Shown here: in pieces, positions 1 through 11,486 of the stretch | Layout of the letters: every line of letters starts with the position of its first letter | Numbering within the stretch: position 1 is the stretch's first letter | Origin: Bombardia bombarda | Lineage: Eukaryota; Ascomycota; Sordariomycetes; Sordariales; Lasiosphaeriaceae | Length of the DNA: 64,000 bases | Assembly: GCA_030512295.1 (NCBI GenBank) | Contig: JAULSR010000004.1 | Coordinates: forward strand, 2,108,001-2,172,000 | Direction: 5' to 3' | The notes under the pieces: generated by a model | The model's database searches: none | What the model was told of the DNA's origin: nothing | The model's input: the letters and a program-made list of their open reading frames with translations, nothing else | Position numbers and translations under genes: made by a program

Positions 1-24
1 CACACACACACACACTTACACACA
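1..24. repeat. CA-rich microsatellite
   Basis: A run of CA dinucleotides at the window edge continues into a degenerate CA-rich stretch. It lies in what appears to be the intron just before the first visible PAQR exon, whose acceptor TGTAG ends at 38. Confidence 0.7.
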
Positions 25-38
25 TACCGTGCATGTAG

Positions 39-488
39 ATCGCCGTTCTGGGCCTGGGATGTCTCACCGTCTCCTGGTTCGAGCACTTCCGCACTCCCGC
101 CTGGCGCCCCTACCGCGCCCTCATGTTTGTCGGCCTTGGTTTGTCGGGGGTGGGGCCCATTCTTCACGGCCTGACCATCTATGGCTACCGGCAGTTGGAC
201 CAAAGGATGGGGCTCAGCTGGGTCATCCTCCAGGGCGCCATGTACATCTTTGGCGCCTTTTTATACGGGGTAAGTCTGCTCTTTAAACATCTCGACTGAA
301 GTGACTGACTGACCGACCTCCCACTCCAGGCTCGCTGGCCAGAACGCCAATTTCCCGGACACTTCGACATATTTGGCAGCTCGCATCAAATCTTCCACAT
401 CTTCGTCGTCCTAGCTGCGGCGGCGCATTTGAAGGGCATGGCTGGTGCCTTTGACTATCATCACAGCCTGGTCGGGGCATACTGTTGA
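39..488 (+). CDS. PAQR / adiponectin-receptor (hemolysin III) family membrane protein, 3' part
   Basis: Two exons are visible (39..269 and 330..488) and the 5' part lies outside the window. The intron 270..329 starts GTAAGT and is phase 0. The translated part contains hydrophobic helices and, in the last exon, the family signature ARWPER, FPGxFD and GSSHQIFH, where the His residues belong to the zinc-binding set of PAQR proteins. The protein ends FDYHHSLVGAYC. Fungal relatives are the yeast Izh proteins, seven-helix membrane proteins linked to zinc and sterol metabolism. The role is inferred from family only. The visible part covers roughly the last two to three helices. The family call is firm; the exact subfamily is not. 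Confidence 0.88.
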
Positions 489-946
489 GAGCCAGGTATG
501 TGTGTGTAATGCAGCTGTGTGAGAAACGGGAAATAAAGGTATTATATATGGTTGCAGATAAATAGAGTGTCTCTTGGCAAACCTGCCGCCAGACCTGGTT
601 CCGTCCGAAACCTATAAATAGTTCACCTTTTTTTTGCCAGTCGAACCGTGGAAAAAAAGAGAAGAAAGAATACCATATTCTATGCATTGGCCGGCAGCGG
701 TTCGTCCATCATGCAGGCACAAAAGAGAAAAAAACAACATCTGTCTGATGCAACATCGATCGATCCAGGAGGGTGGTCACTATCGTGGCTCGCCGGCTAA
801 TCGACACACTGATATAACGACGGATATTCGCGGGTTGCCTTCGCAAAAAGAAATGGCCACCTGGTAAACATTTGTTCCAACTAGGTCGTCCTCCTCTCGG
901 CGGACTGACTTGTGTCGCATCAAGTCAGAGCAAGCCTAGCTCGCCG
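489..946. other. Intergenic, between convergent gene ends
   Basis: 458 bp between the stop codons of the PAQR gene (plus) and the TFIIIC subunit gene (minus). It should hold both 3' UTRs. A short ORF here has no family signature. I see no RNA gene or repeat. Confidence 0.6.
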
Positions 947-3255
947 TCACTGCACGCCGAGGTTCATGACCTTTACCAGTCCAGAGGCCATGGCACATGC
1001 AGCCCAGCAGCTGAAGCGTAGGTTGGGGTTCCATTCCATCGTGGTGACTCGCGTCAGAGGCTCGTGGGTGACCACACGGGACGCGAGCTTGCCGTCAATC
1101 TCGGCTTCTCGGTCGTCGTCGTCGTCGTCGCCTCCCAACGCACCTGCCTTCTTCCCAGGTCGGCCCTTCTTCTTCTTCCCGCCCGTAGCCTTTTTCCTCT
1201 CCATCCGCTTCTTTCTGTCCATCTCCTTCCGCTTCTCGGTTCTGGGGTCATCATTCAGCTCTGGGAGGAAGCCGTGCAGGATCCTTGTCGCCCCCCTTGG
1301 CGAGGCAACGCCTTGTCCATTGTTGTTCGCCTCTTCGTGACCATCTGTAGTAGCCAAGGGCCTGTATTCGTGCTCAAAGATCTTAATCTTTCGCAACGGC
1401 TCGCCCTTTTGCTTGAAGAGCTTCTGCAGTGCGTTGCACGAAAACACCGAGCCGTCGGCGCAGCCCACAAGCAGGAACGGATGGGTGGCGCCAACAGAGA
1501 CACATGTCACCGTATTCGGGCCAGTGCAGATGCTGCGTGCCTGGCAAAAGTAGCGGTGGTGGAGAAAGGCGATGGTGGTGTTTGGTGTTGATGAGGGATA
1601 GAGTGTCATGAACCCTTGCATGGTCTCGTTCCAGCAAAGCATGTTGGGTTGGAAGTTAATAGCAGGAACGGGGAAATAAGTGAGCTCCGAGCTCGGTTGG
1701 GACAGGTCGGTTAACGTCGCGCAGCCACCAACGGGAATGGAGGCGATGAGATAGGGGCTCGAGGGGTAGCCCGAGCAAATATCGATCACATAAGTGGTAT
1801 GTACACCAACCCGCTGTATGAGCTTGCGTGGGTAAATGGACCACAGAGTGACGGAGCCATCTGAGTGGCCGAGAACGATGCGGTTCGTGTTGACCCAGGT
1901 TAAGCACGTCACATCGACATTGTAATCCGAGAGACCGAGCGTCACTACTGGTGACTCAATCCAATCTATTAAGGGTCAGTAAATGGTTGTACAAAATACT
2001 GTCAGTGCTGACAAACCGTAGACGGGCTCGTCTGTATCATCGACGATCCTGTTGACATCGATAATGCGGGCTTGTCCATCTCCGCAGAGCACAGCCAGCA
2101 TCCCGTAAATGCCGGCCGAGTCCATGGGGACTGGACACCACTGAAGCCGTTTGGGTCGGCCCCAGTCGAAGCACTTAGCGACAACGAGCCTAGGTGGGAT
2201 GTCTGACGGCGTAGCCAAATCCTGAACATCTTGGTCGGTGGCAACAAACTCCCAAAACTGGATGCATCCCGAGGCGGTTGCCTGTTCGGTCGAATCCGCG
2301 TCTCCATCTTGAACTGGGAGTTCCTGGTCCGAAAAAGGAACTGTGGCGACGGCAAGCAGTTGGGTATTCTTGCTAAACGAAGGTGCCCATCCCATGGCGA
2401 GCGGGATGCTTTCCAAGTCAAGCATCCAGCCAGTCGGCACATCGTCGCCAGCATCGGGGTCGTCCACAGGAAGACCAGAATCGGAGAGGACCAGGCTGTT
2501 ACCCCGGCCGAGTCGAAACTCCTTCTGCTCATTCCATGGTCCGAGCAAGGTGACAAGGTCGGTCTCGACTTGAGGGACAAGCGCCCTACCCTGCTCGGGT
2601 GATAATGGATAAGAACGTTGAACCTCGGGGCTATTGACCTGGTAGTCGTCGTACCAGCGCGTTGCCCTCCTATCCTGGTCGCACTCAAAGCTGGGTGGTA
2701 GCCACGGGCTCGGAGTGATGCCCTGGGAGCTTGCGGGCGGCATTCCGGAGGGCAGGACAGGAAATCTTGCCCATCGCATCTCCAGGTCCCAGATGATCTT
2801 GATGCGCTGGTACTCGGGACCGTACATGGCGTCGCGAAGGGCGCTGTATCTCGCATATCGCCTCAGGGGCCGGCGTACACGCGGGTGACGATGCGCGTCT
2901 CCAGGGGGTAATGCGGAATGTCATGGAAATTCTTGCGGCTCTGGATCATGCCGGCGCCGACGTTGCGAATCTTCTTTGGGCGTGAGGTCTCGTCCTTGGC
3001 GCCGTCCTCGGGCGCGCCGTCGCCGTCGCCATCCTGCATGCTCTCATCTTCGCTGCTGGGATCGGCATCGTCGACACTCTCATCCTCCTCGTCTTCATGA
3101 GCTAACTGGTCATCGGGCTTGGCGACGAAGTCATCATCTTCTGACTGGTCCTCAGGAACAATGATGGGCTCGTCGTCATCGTCGTCGCCAAGGATGAGTG
3201 GCGACTCGACATATGTCTTTTTGGCGGCCTTGGAACGACGGGGACGGGGACGCAT
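947..3255 (-). CDS. sfc6: WD40 protein resembling TFIIIC subunit 6 (Tfc6/Sfc6), with apparent frameshift
   Basis: Exons are 3255..2017 and 1965..947; the intron 1966..2016 has a GTTTGT donor and a TAATAG acceptor. The order is an acidic N-terminus with D/E runs, a conserved segment around VTRVYAGP and MYGPEYQRIKIIWDLEMRW, WD-repeat blades (for example HSDGSVTLWS and CADGSVFSCN), a Lys/Arg-rich insertion, and a C-terminus with CWAACAMASGLVKVMNLG. This matches my memory of the fungal TFIIIC subunit (tau60/Sfc6) that helps bind the B box of tRNA genes for RNA polymerase III. The frame breaks at 2866-2869: after AGP the frame meets TGA, and restoring one base in the G run gives AGPLRRYARYS and continues into the long ORF. 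Length after correction is about 750 residues. The WD40 call is firm; the subunit name is recalled, not searched. Confidence 0.75.
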
Positions 3256-3998
3256 TGTGGACTGTGGGGAAATGATTTGGAGGTGGGTGGTGGCCCTGGG
3301 GGTGAAATCCTGTCGCGCCCACAGCGCCCGCAGCAGCCAAACTCGTCACCTCAGTATTAATTCAGTGGAAATGCATGGTCGTTAACCCCAAATACGCTTG
3401 ATCTGTTGATCACATTAATCCCATGTTGCCGTAATAACTCTGCGCAGTTGGCGTTCTCAAGGCAAACGGTGTCAGTGTCGGCCGGCTTGTTGCTGTTGAA
3501 AAAAGCTGGGCGAATTGAGTTCATGGATGCAGACTCAAGATTCACCCCACGCTGGGATTGGTGGAGCTGGATTAGTGCATGCACAAAGCATGCACAACTG
3601 CCCGCACAACCGTCTGCACAGGGTTAGGGTCTGTCTTCAAAAAGGGGCTCGTGGGGGTTTGTCCACGACAACGACATCACGATTGCATCACTACCTGAAG
3701 GTCGTAACGTGGATCAATGACGATGAACATAATGCTTCTTTAAAATGTCTTCTGTATTGGATTACATCAGTTTGTACTGTAGAAAGGACGATCAATCGTC
3801 TGCTTCTTTCCCTTTGATATACCACTAAAGCCCTTGTGTTCAACAGATGAGGGTGAGCTTGCAAGATACGCTGCAGCAGTTTCTTACATTTCATTGGAAC
3901 CCCTACCTCATATCTCTCAGAGCCAAATACATAAATAAGCCCTCACCAATCTTAAGTATTACCCACCCCCGTTCACGACGCCCACATCTCATCCCACA
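3256..3998. other. Divergent promoter region
   Basis: 743 bp between the start codons of the TFIIIC subunit (minus) and the class II aldolase (plus). It must hold both promoters. A short local repetition of GCATGCACAA-like sequence lies near 3575-3600. I see no TATA element I would defend and no RNA gene. Confidence 0.5.
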
Positions 3999-4826
3999 AT
4001 GTCCCAACCCAAGCTCATTGACGACGAAGCCGACATCGCCCTCATCCAATGCTACAACCGCAAGTTCATCGACGGCAGCCACATCCTGCACCACAACGGC
4101 GTCGTCGACGCCTACGGCCATCTCTCCTTCCGCCACCCCCTCAACCCAGACGTCTTCGTCATGTCGCGCTGCATCGCCCCCGGCACCATTTCCTCCCCTC
4201 TCGACCTGATCGAGTACTGGGTCTCCAACGCCGAGCCGCTCGACCCAAACTCGGCAAAGGGCTACGCCGAGCGCTGCATCCACTCTGAGATCTACAAGCG
4301 CCACCGCGACGTCAACGCCGCCGCCCACAGCCACTCCGAGGCCGTCATCCCATACACCATCTCTGGCGTGCCGCTCAAGGCATGCTATCACGCCGCTGGT
4401 TTTATTGGCTCAAAGGGCGCACCTGTCTACGACATCGCTAATCACTTCGAAGAGGGCGACGGCAAGGACATGCTCGTGCGCTACGAGCATCTGGGCAGCG
4501 CCCTGGCGGCGCTGTTTGATGGTGGGAATTCGGTGGTGCTGATGCGCGGACATGGGTTCACTGTCGTGGCGGAGAACATGGAGTGTGCCGTGCTGAGGGC
4601 GGTGTACACGCAGAAGAACGCGACTATTCTGACGGCTGCGATCACGTTGCGAGCGGCGGCGAACGCGAATGAGAGGATTCCGCCGGAGGAAGCGCCAAAG
4701 ATCCGGTACTTGAATGAGGAGGAGGCTAGTGCGGCGGCGGGCATGACGAGGTGGTCGGTCCAGAGGCCGTGGCTGTTGTGGATGAGGGAGGTGGAGGCTT
4801 CGAAACTGTATTTGAACTCTGCTTGA
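3999..4826 (+). CDS. Class II aldolase/adducin-domain protein
   Basis: A single-exon gene of 275 residues. The fold is shown by an N-terminal NGVVDAYGHLSFRHP segment, a central AHSHSEAVIPY with the paired His of the zinc site, and a later RGHGFTVVAE with the third His. These are the class II aldolase / ribulose-5-phosphate 4-epimerase family metal ligands. The family includes fuculose-phosphate aldolases and uncharacterised fungal members; the phosphate-binding set is not obvious, so the substrate is unknown. The start at 3999 follows a CACA-rich leader and precedes the first conserved segment at a normal distance. It is divergent from the TFIIIC subunit gene. Its coding sequence is much more GC-rich than the flanks. 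Confidence 0.9.
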   Translation: MSQPKLIDDEADIALIQCYNRKFIDGSHILHHNGVVDAYGHLSFRHPLNPDVFVMSRCIAPGTISSPLDLIEYWVSNAEPLDPNSAKGYAERCIHSEIYKRHRDVNAAAHSHSEAVIPYTISGVPLKACYHAAGFIGSKGAPVYDIANHFEEGDGKDMLVRYEHLGSALAALFDGGNSVVLMRGHGFTVVAENMECAVLRAVYTQKNATILTAAITLRAAANANERIPPEEAPKIRYLNEEEASAAAGMTRWSVQRPWLLWMREVEASKLYLNSA

Positions 4827-5405
4827 CAAGATTTGTTGGAAATTTGGGAAGGGAAAAAGTGTTAGAAACTTGAAAAAGGAGCTTTTGATGTCAAATCGTT
4901 GAAACCTGGCTTCAGAAGCTATCATGCATAATTCACACGCTCTGGCCAGAGTGTGTATGTACACTTTGAGCATACAAATAGCAAATAGGGGGTGACAAAG
5001 AAAGAAAACGAGCAAGGCTCGCCAACTGTTTTGTACTCCTCTACGGCTAAAGAGCGAGTCCTTTTTGCTGAGACGATCCTCAGCCTCATATAAACCCCTG
5101 CAAAATGACCGACGAAGTCGTGAAGCAGATTCCGGCCAGCTAAGCAGTCGGTAATCTTTCAAGAATAACCCATTCCCTAGACACACAAGTTCTTAATCGC
5201 TAAAATTACTCGGAGTATCGTGGAGATATGCTGATTCCGCCCCTGGCAATCTTCTGCGCCGAACTCTTCCAGATTTCCGTCAGTTTTGTATCCTTCCTCC
5301 TGGCTGAACCAGCCAAAATTACCAACCCATGAGCTGCACCATAGTTCCCTCAATCTTTAATACAATGATCCACCGAGACTCCCAGCTCTTGATGTAATTG
5401 TCGCA
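4827..5405. other. Intergenic, between convergent genes
   Basis: 579 bp between the aldolase stop and the stop of the membrane-protein gene. The long minus-strand ORF reaching in from 4410 is the antisense shadow of the aldolase. Nothing else is supported. Confidence 0.5.
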
Positions 5406-6781
5406 TCAACCAGGCAGCTCAAAGGAGCTGGGGCTCATCGCGTCATATTGTGTGCTGGCACGATAAGGTCGATATTGTGGCTGTCCAGGGTACGAGGACA
5501 CTCGCTTCGGCGGCTGCGGCTGCGCCTGATAGTAAGGATCCTCTTCATCGACGGTCGGCGGCGGGACAAACGGTAACTGTGGTGATATCTGCGAGAGGCT
5601 CGGGGAAGTTGCGCCTTGGTGAGAAGGCAGCTCCGACCGCATTGACCAAGGGCGGGCCGTGTGCTCATTACTCAGCTCGCCGAACGCCGGCGTGTCTGGT
5701 GTAGCGGGTGAATTGGGCATCTCGGGCAGCGCAGGTGGCTTGAACTCGCCGTCTGGGCCATTGTTTCCTGCTGCTGTCGCCCCCATATCTGCGGATCTCT
5801 GGCCGTTTTCTCCTTTCTTGCGGCGGTAAACGAGCCAGAGGGCCGAGAGCGCGCCGAGGATTAAGAAGGCGCCGAAGATGGCCCCGAGGCTGATGCCGAC
5901 CTTTGCTCCAACGCCTATGCTCGAGTTGTTGTTCTTGGGCAGAATGGCTGTCTCACTTGATGCCGGCGACGAAGTAGAGATGCTGGGGGCGGCCGTGATG
6001 GTGGAGGTGTCAATGGATGAAGAGCTGCTGGATGTTCCGGAGCTGGACGTTCCGGAGCTGGACGTTGCGGAGCCAGAGGCTCCTGACTTAGAACCTCCTG
6101 AGCTAGAGCCTCTTGAAATGGAGCTGGTGCTGGTGCTCGACGTATCTGCGTCCATGGTTAAAGATGTTGGCATGGTAAAAGAATATGGAACACTGGTCAT
6201 AGGCTGCTGGGATGGTCCAAATCCATTACTCCAGTGAAGAGTGCCAGATTTAGATATCGGGAGCTGCGCAACACCTGGAAGAACTGCATCCTCCATGAAG
6301 GCAATGACTGAAATGGTCGCCCAGTCTGCAGGCGTGCAGCCCTGTTGTGCGGATTTAAGAGTCGATGGCTTGTCAGACTGCGGGCATGGAACCCAGGTCC
6401 ATTGGCTTTCAACATTGGACTTTGTGTGTTCGGGTGGCTTGTTGGCGAGACCAACCCATGGGGAGTCTAAATTGAAATGACTATTATTAACACATAAAAG
6501 GATTGGCGTCGACCCAAAAACATACCATTATAAAACGGGTCAGGAGTGGTTTTATTTGGGCAGCTCTCGTCTTCGTAGCTAGGATCTGTACATCCGACCA
6601 TGTAGGTCGTATACCATTGACCAGTGAAGCAAGTATTGCTACGAAGACACACGTCGTTCGCGCGACAACAAGAGACATGACCTAGGGCATTGTTGCCGCA
6701 GGGAATGAACGACTTGTCGGCTTCGACGCCTTCGGAAATATAGCAAGTGCCATTGCTGATATTTCCGTCGATGGGTGGCAT
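5406..6781 (-). CDS. Cys-rich ectodomain, Ser/Thr-rich, single-pass membrane protein
   Basis: Exons are 6781..6526 and 6466..5406; the intron 6467..6525 starts GTATGT and ends TTTAG. The 438-residue product has four parts: a Cys-rich ectodomain (GNISNGTCY, GHVSCCRANDVC, CTDPSYEDESCP, WVPCPQSD); a Ser/Thr stalk at about 192-255; one membrane helix at about 275-299 followed by YRRKK; and a Pro-rich cytoplasmic tail. This layout is common in ascomycete surface proteins of unknown role with SKG6-like membrane segments. The start is uncertain. 6781 begins right before the conserved NGTCY segment, while an in-frame ATG at 6991 would add 70 residues with a hydrophobic stretch that could act as a signal peptide. 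Function is unknown; surface location is inferred. Confidence 0.8.
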
Positions 6782-9700
6782 TGTTGCCGTGTTGCCGGTC
6801 GAGGAAGGCAGCCTTGAAGAGTAAAAACGCTGTTGGCAGGGCCACAGAAGCCGAGACGCGAAGGAAGGAAGGAGAAAAAGTAAAGTGGGCAGAAATTGAG
6901 TCGAAGGAATGGCGGTTCGGGGAAATGGAAGGGACGAACGCGCCAGTTGTAGCAAACTAGTTCCAGAAAACGGGCCAGGCTGGCCAGTCAAGTTTGGAAG
7001 GAAAGGAAGGAACGACCGGTGCCAGGTAGGTGTGGAAGGTGCCGAAAAATCTACTAGCGAGGTGCCAGGGAAATTTGTTCTAGGCGGGGGTTTTGGTCTG
7101 ATGTTTGCTCGTTTCTAAAGTGTCAACCGCGACTACCTACTGTGGGCAGGCAGCACCGGCTGCCGAGTGTTGTCCCATTGCTCCCGATTTCTCCTTGTGC
7201 CTGCAGCCGTCCGTCAACACCGTTCGGGTTCATGCATCGATCGACGTATCACGATGCGATGTTGTCATGGCTGAGGCTCGAATACGGTGGTGCAAGCCCG
7301 TCCACACACCACCACCATTCGTTTTGAAGCGACACAGCGGCCATTGTGCGACTCGAAATCTTCCTTGAGGCAAGATTGAAAGGATACACAGTGACAAATA
7401 AGGCCCCAGGAGTCGGACCCATCATACCATGCAAGAATTGCCCTTGCTGACTTGACCAGGCATCAGTGTGGACTGGAGACACCAAGTTTTCAAGTCCGTC
7501 GAGGTGGAAATGCCATCCACCAACCACCAAAAGGAGAATTATGATAGTTAAATCGATCCGATATTCATGATTATGTAAGTGTTCCAATAGGCCAAAACAC
7601 CAAGGCTGGAGGGTAACAGTGGTGACGGTGATACCCAGGTATGAGACAAAATTTGAGACATAATACCCAGTTTCTTTTGTAGTAACGGTATATCACATAC
7701 CCTCTTCTCATTCTACTTCATACGTTGAGAACAAAGTGTGTTTTTCCACAACATCCCATGATAGCATTAGCTACAATACTTGGTATTCACCGAAATCTCC
7801 TCATTGTCGGTTCATATTCCCTTCTGATGTAAGACTCTACATATTGGAACATAGCTGGTTTTGCTGGCCCCCGTCTTATCAGCTGGCGTATGTACATCTC
7901 ATCATCCCCATATTAGCTTGGCACCTCGAACTGCTCACTCTCTGAACTTTTACTTATTCTTCCAAGCCTTTGTATTTACATGGTCAGAGACATCTCTGAT
8001 CTTTTACCTTTTTAGAACAAGACTCTCCAACCACAACGAACATAACATCAACACTCGTTACTTACAAATTCACGGCTGCAAGAAGCTGCCATTTGAAATT
8101 CTATCTACCCATATATCCTTTCTATAAGATCAAAGCGGCCATTCTACGTGGGGATCTCCTATGCCAACATGTATCCATACAGACTGAACCTGACATGAGG
8201 TGGTTACTGGTCTATAATGATAATCTGGATTTCGTCATGGTCCTCAACTTTCAGCCAATACCACTTCCAAATAACCCTTCAAAGAACCGTACGTACAACT
8301 GGAGATCTTTGCATGCAAATGTTACTAGATTGAGTCCAGTATACCAAAACTTGAACATACATCCGTTAAGACCCTTGCGCTTCAAGTCTGTGGCCACTCC
8401 ACCGAGTACCTTACTGAAGACAAGATGAACAAAGAAATGGTCCAACATGGTACCTAACTGTGAGACTTCGGCCATTCCAGACACCGACATACTCGCAACG
8501 CTCTCTCATTAACAGCAAACAAAGAACCTCGAATGTGGTACCTAAGCGGAACAGTCAATCCTCGAGAACACTGGTATGGAGCTCAAGCTGTACATATTCC
8601 CAATCTCCTCAGTGTCTGAATGCAGAAGAGAGAGTATTGCTGGGTTTCAATCTTCTCCCCTTAAATCGAGACGAGGCATTGACGAGCCCTGCCTGTGCCT
8701 GCCCGCCTTTCTGCTTGTATACTAACCTGGCCCCTTGTCAACTGTCGCCAAGGACTCGGAAGGACGGCACTCAAGTCGGCTCACAACATGTTTGTCTCTC
8801 TGCCTGCCGGGCCATCAAAGCTACCAGTACTAGTCTAACAGGTCGCATCGTTGTAAGAAAGAAACTTGCGTCAAAAGAACAGTACCCCAATCTTGGCGCG
8901 GGAATCGAACGATGAATAAGGCGTCCCATACACCCAGTCGGCACCGATTCCCTCTGACCCAACGTGACGATATCGGAGTGACTGACTGGCTGCCATTATT
9001 AAGCATGCACGGAGACAAGAGGGCCCTATCCAGGCCAGCCACGCCTGCATGTATCATGCATGCATGCATGAGGTATGTAGTCGCAGCTTGCTTGCTGCTT
9101 ACATATGCCTATCCTATATGTCATCCGCTACACTCGGTTGTTCTTGTCGTTGTCCAGTCGTTCGCCAATGCCAGGAACGGAAACACGAGTCTGTGACGAG
9201 CCAATCAAGAGACGCGCCGTCCCGGTAAAAAAAAAGTCCAACATCGATTGAGCCTTGGAAGAAAAGAAGATAGCAATGCTATGCCGTGTAGTTCCATGTA
9301 TTTTGACTCGTACCTTGAGATATGCCCAAACTATACCGAACTGGCAATCCGGACATAGCATAGTACTTCTTAAAAGCGTCAGTGGTCGCGGGATAATGAC
9401 GTGCTTTGGCGCGGCACCTCCTGACCGTTGCCGTGGGATGGGGTGTTACTAGACGCGATGGCGTGATCCGCACCGCGTCTAACAACATCACGCTCCATCC
9501 TCTCTCCTACCCGGAAGGAGGCTCCACCACAACTCGCTGTAACTTGCCGGGCATCATCGCTCCCGATGATTGTTTGCCGGCGCTTTCAGTCCCCCTTATC
9601 GGATTGTCTCTCTTTCTTTGCCCTGGGACCGGATCGGCAATCTGCACGGCCAAAACACTGCCGTCCAGCGTATGATTGGAACAGGATGGCGTTTGCGCAA

Positions 9701-9943
9701 TCCCATCCATGTTCTCTGTCATTCTTGAGGTCTTGGTATCGGGGGAGTAGGCAGCACCGTATGTTACCTGCAACCCCGCAGGAGACATGTGGCAATGGTG
9801 AATAAGCCAGAGCTGTGACATGCGGAAGCTTATAAGAAGGAGGGAGACTGCTGCTGGTTCTAGATAACCCGTTGCTTGAGTAGTAGTTCTGTTGAGATAC
9901 CAGACCCTACACTAAGCTTCTCAATTCCAAAAACCAAGACATA
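6782..9943. other. Long gene-poor spacer
   Basis: 3.2 kb upstream of the membrane protein (minus) and of the TauD gene (plus). It must contain both promoters. Open frames here are short, mostly lack an ATG, and show no conserved motif. A GCATG-rich palindromic patch lies at about 9047-9071. I found no tRNA or transposon. Confidence 0.45.
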
Positions 9944-11325
9944 ATGGCTCCATCTGCCATCGAGACCATCACGGTCCCCGAGGTTACGACCACCTTGAAG
10001 CTCCAGGCTGTGCTCAAGAGCCAGTACAAAGAACTTGCGGCGACCAAGTTCGACGCAGAGACCGAGACAGGAAAGAAAAGCGGCGTCCAGGGCGCAAAGG
10101 TATGTTCTCCCTTCCGTCGCTCATGCGAAATGGATTCCCTCTCTATTGTCGTGTGACGTGCAATGAACCGTGGTTATTGACACGCCGCAGTACCCCCACT
10201 ACCTGCCCACATGGAACCGTGAGCAAAAGTACCCCCCTCTGGAGCCGTTTGAGCACGTCGAGCACGGCAAGGACGCCGATCCGTCCTTTCCCAATCTGCT
10301 CCCCGAGGGTACCTCTGTGACACACCTCACCCCCTCCATCGGCACCGAGGTCAGCGGCATCCAGCTCAGCACGCTTAGCTCCGCCGGCAAGGACGAGCTC
10401 GCGCGACTCGTAGCCGAGCGCAAGGTCGTCGCCTTCCGCAATCAAGATTTCGCCGACCTGGCAATTGACAAGGCGCTCGGGTTTGGCGGTTACTTTGGCC
10501 GGTATGTCCATATCTCCTCTGGAACCATCTGGGACCGCCCCGATCAAATCTGACAATGTAATGACAGCCACCACATCCACCCGACCTCTGGCTCCCCCGA
10601 GGGCTTCCCCGAGATCCACCTCGTCCACCGCGGCGCGGGCGACAACAGCGTCGACGCGTTCTTCGCCAACCGCACCAGCTCCGTGGCCTGGCACTCGGAC
10701 GTCTCATACGAGCAGCAGCCGCCTGGAACCACCTTCCTGTACATCCTCGACAAGCCCGAAACGGGCGGCGATACGCTCTTTGTCGACGCCGTCGAGGCAT
10801 ACAACCGCCTATCCCCACTCTTCCAGCAGCGTCTGCACGGTCTCAAGGCCACGCACTCTGGCATCGAGCAGGTCAACGCATCAGCTGCGCGCGGGAGCAT
10901 CAAGCGCCGCGAACCAGTTGTGAACGAGCACCCCATTGTGCGGACGCACCCCGTGACGGGCGAGAAGGCTCTCTATGTCAACCCGCAGTGTAGGTTCACC
11001 TTTGTTTTCTCTTCTGCATGAGATAGGTATATAAAGCATGAGAGAGAGCACTTGCTGACAGAACCCCGTCGTATCAGTCACACGCGACATCGTCGGCCTG
11101 AAGAAGGAAGAATCCGACGCACTCCTCAAGTTCCTCTACGACCACCTCGCCTACGGCGCCGACTTCCAGGCGCGCGTCAAGTGGGCCGAGGGGACTGTTG
11201 TGGTCTGGGATAACCGCGTGACGCAGCACTCTGCACTCATTGACTGGAAGAACGGGCAGAGGCGGCACTTGGCGAGAATCACGCCGCAGGCCGAGCGGCC
11301 GTTTGAGACGCCTTTCCAGGGCTGA
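9944..11325 (+). CDS. TauD/TfdA-type Fe(II)/2-oxoglutarate dioxygenase
   Basis: Four exons (9944..10099, 10191..10501, 10568..10989, 11078..11325) with GTATGT, GTATGT and GTAGGT donors encode 378 residues. The iron ligands are visible: the HxD motif in WHSDVSYEQ (H198, D200) and the distal His in RVTQHSAL (H347), with the 2-oxoglutarate-binding Arg in LARITP (R363). Length and motif spacing suit fungal sulfonate/taurine-type dioxygenases, which hydroxylate the carbon next to the sulfonate and release sulfite. The substrate cannot be told from sequence. It converges on the next gene with 161 bp between stop codons. No sulfate-assimilation partner lies next to it, so it looks like a stand-alone gene. 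Family call is firm. Confidence 0.92.
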
Positions 11326-11486
11326 TACCTATAGGTGTCTCAGCTTTTCTTCGCGGCTGGCGGTGTGTATGGAGTTGGTACTATGGGTGGAGGCTTGATC
11401 ACTTTTGCGACCGGGGTAGCGTTAGCGGAGCGGGTGTGCGTTGTATACATGAGATGTAAAATCTCCCAGTTCGTCTGTTGATATTG

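Noticed and set aside
2861..2872. Programmed ribosomal frameshift in the TFIIIC subunit gene
   Set aside because: No slippery heptamer with downstream structure is evident, and the same G/C-run context recurs at other breaks, so sequence error is simpler.
8893..8915. tRNA-like GCGGGAATCGAACG (T-arm look-alike, minus strand)
   Set aside because: The bases flanking the loop do not form a five-pair T stem, and no acceptor or D arm is in place.
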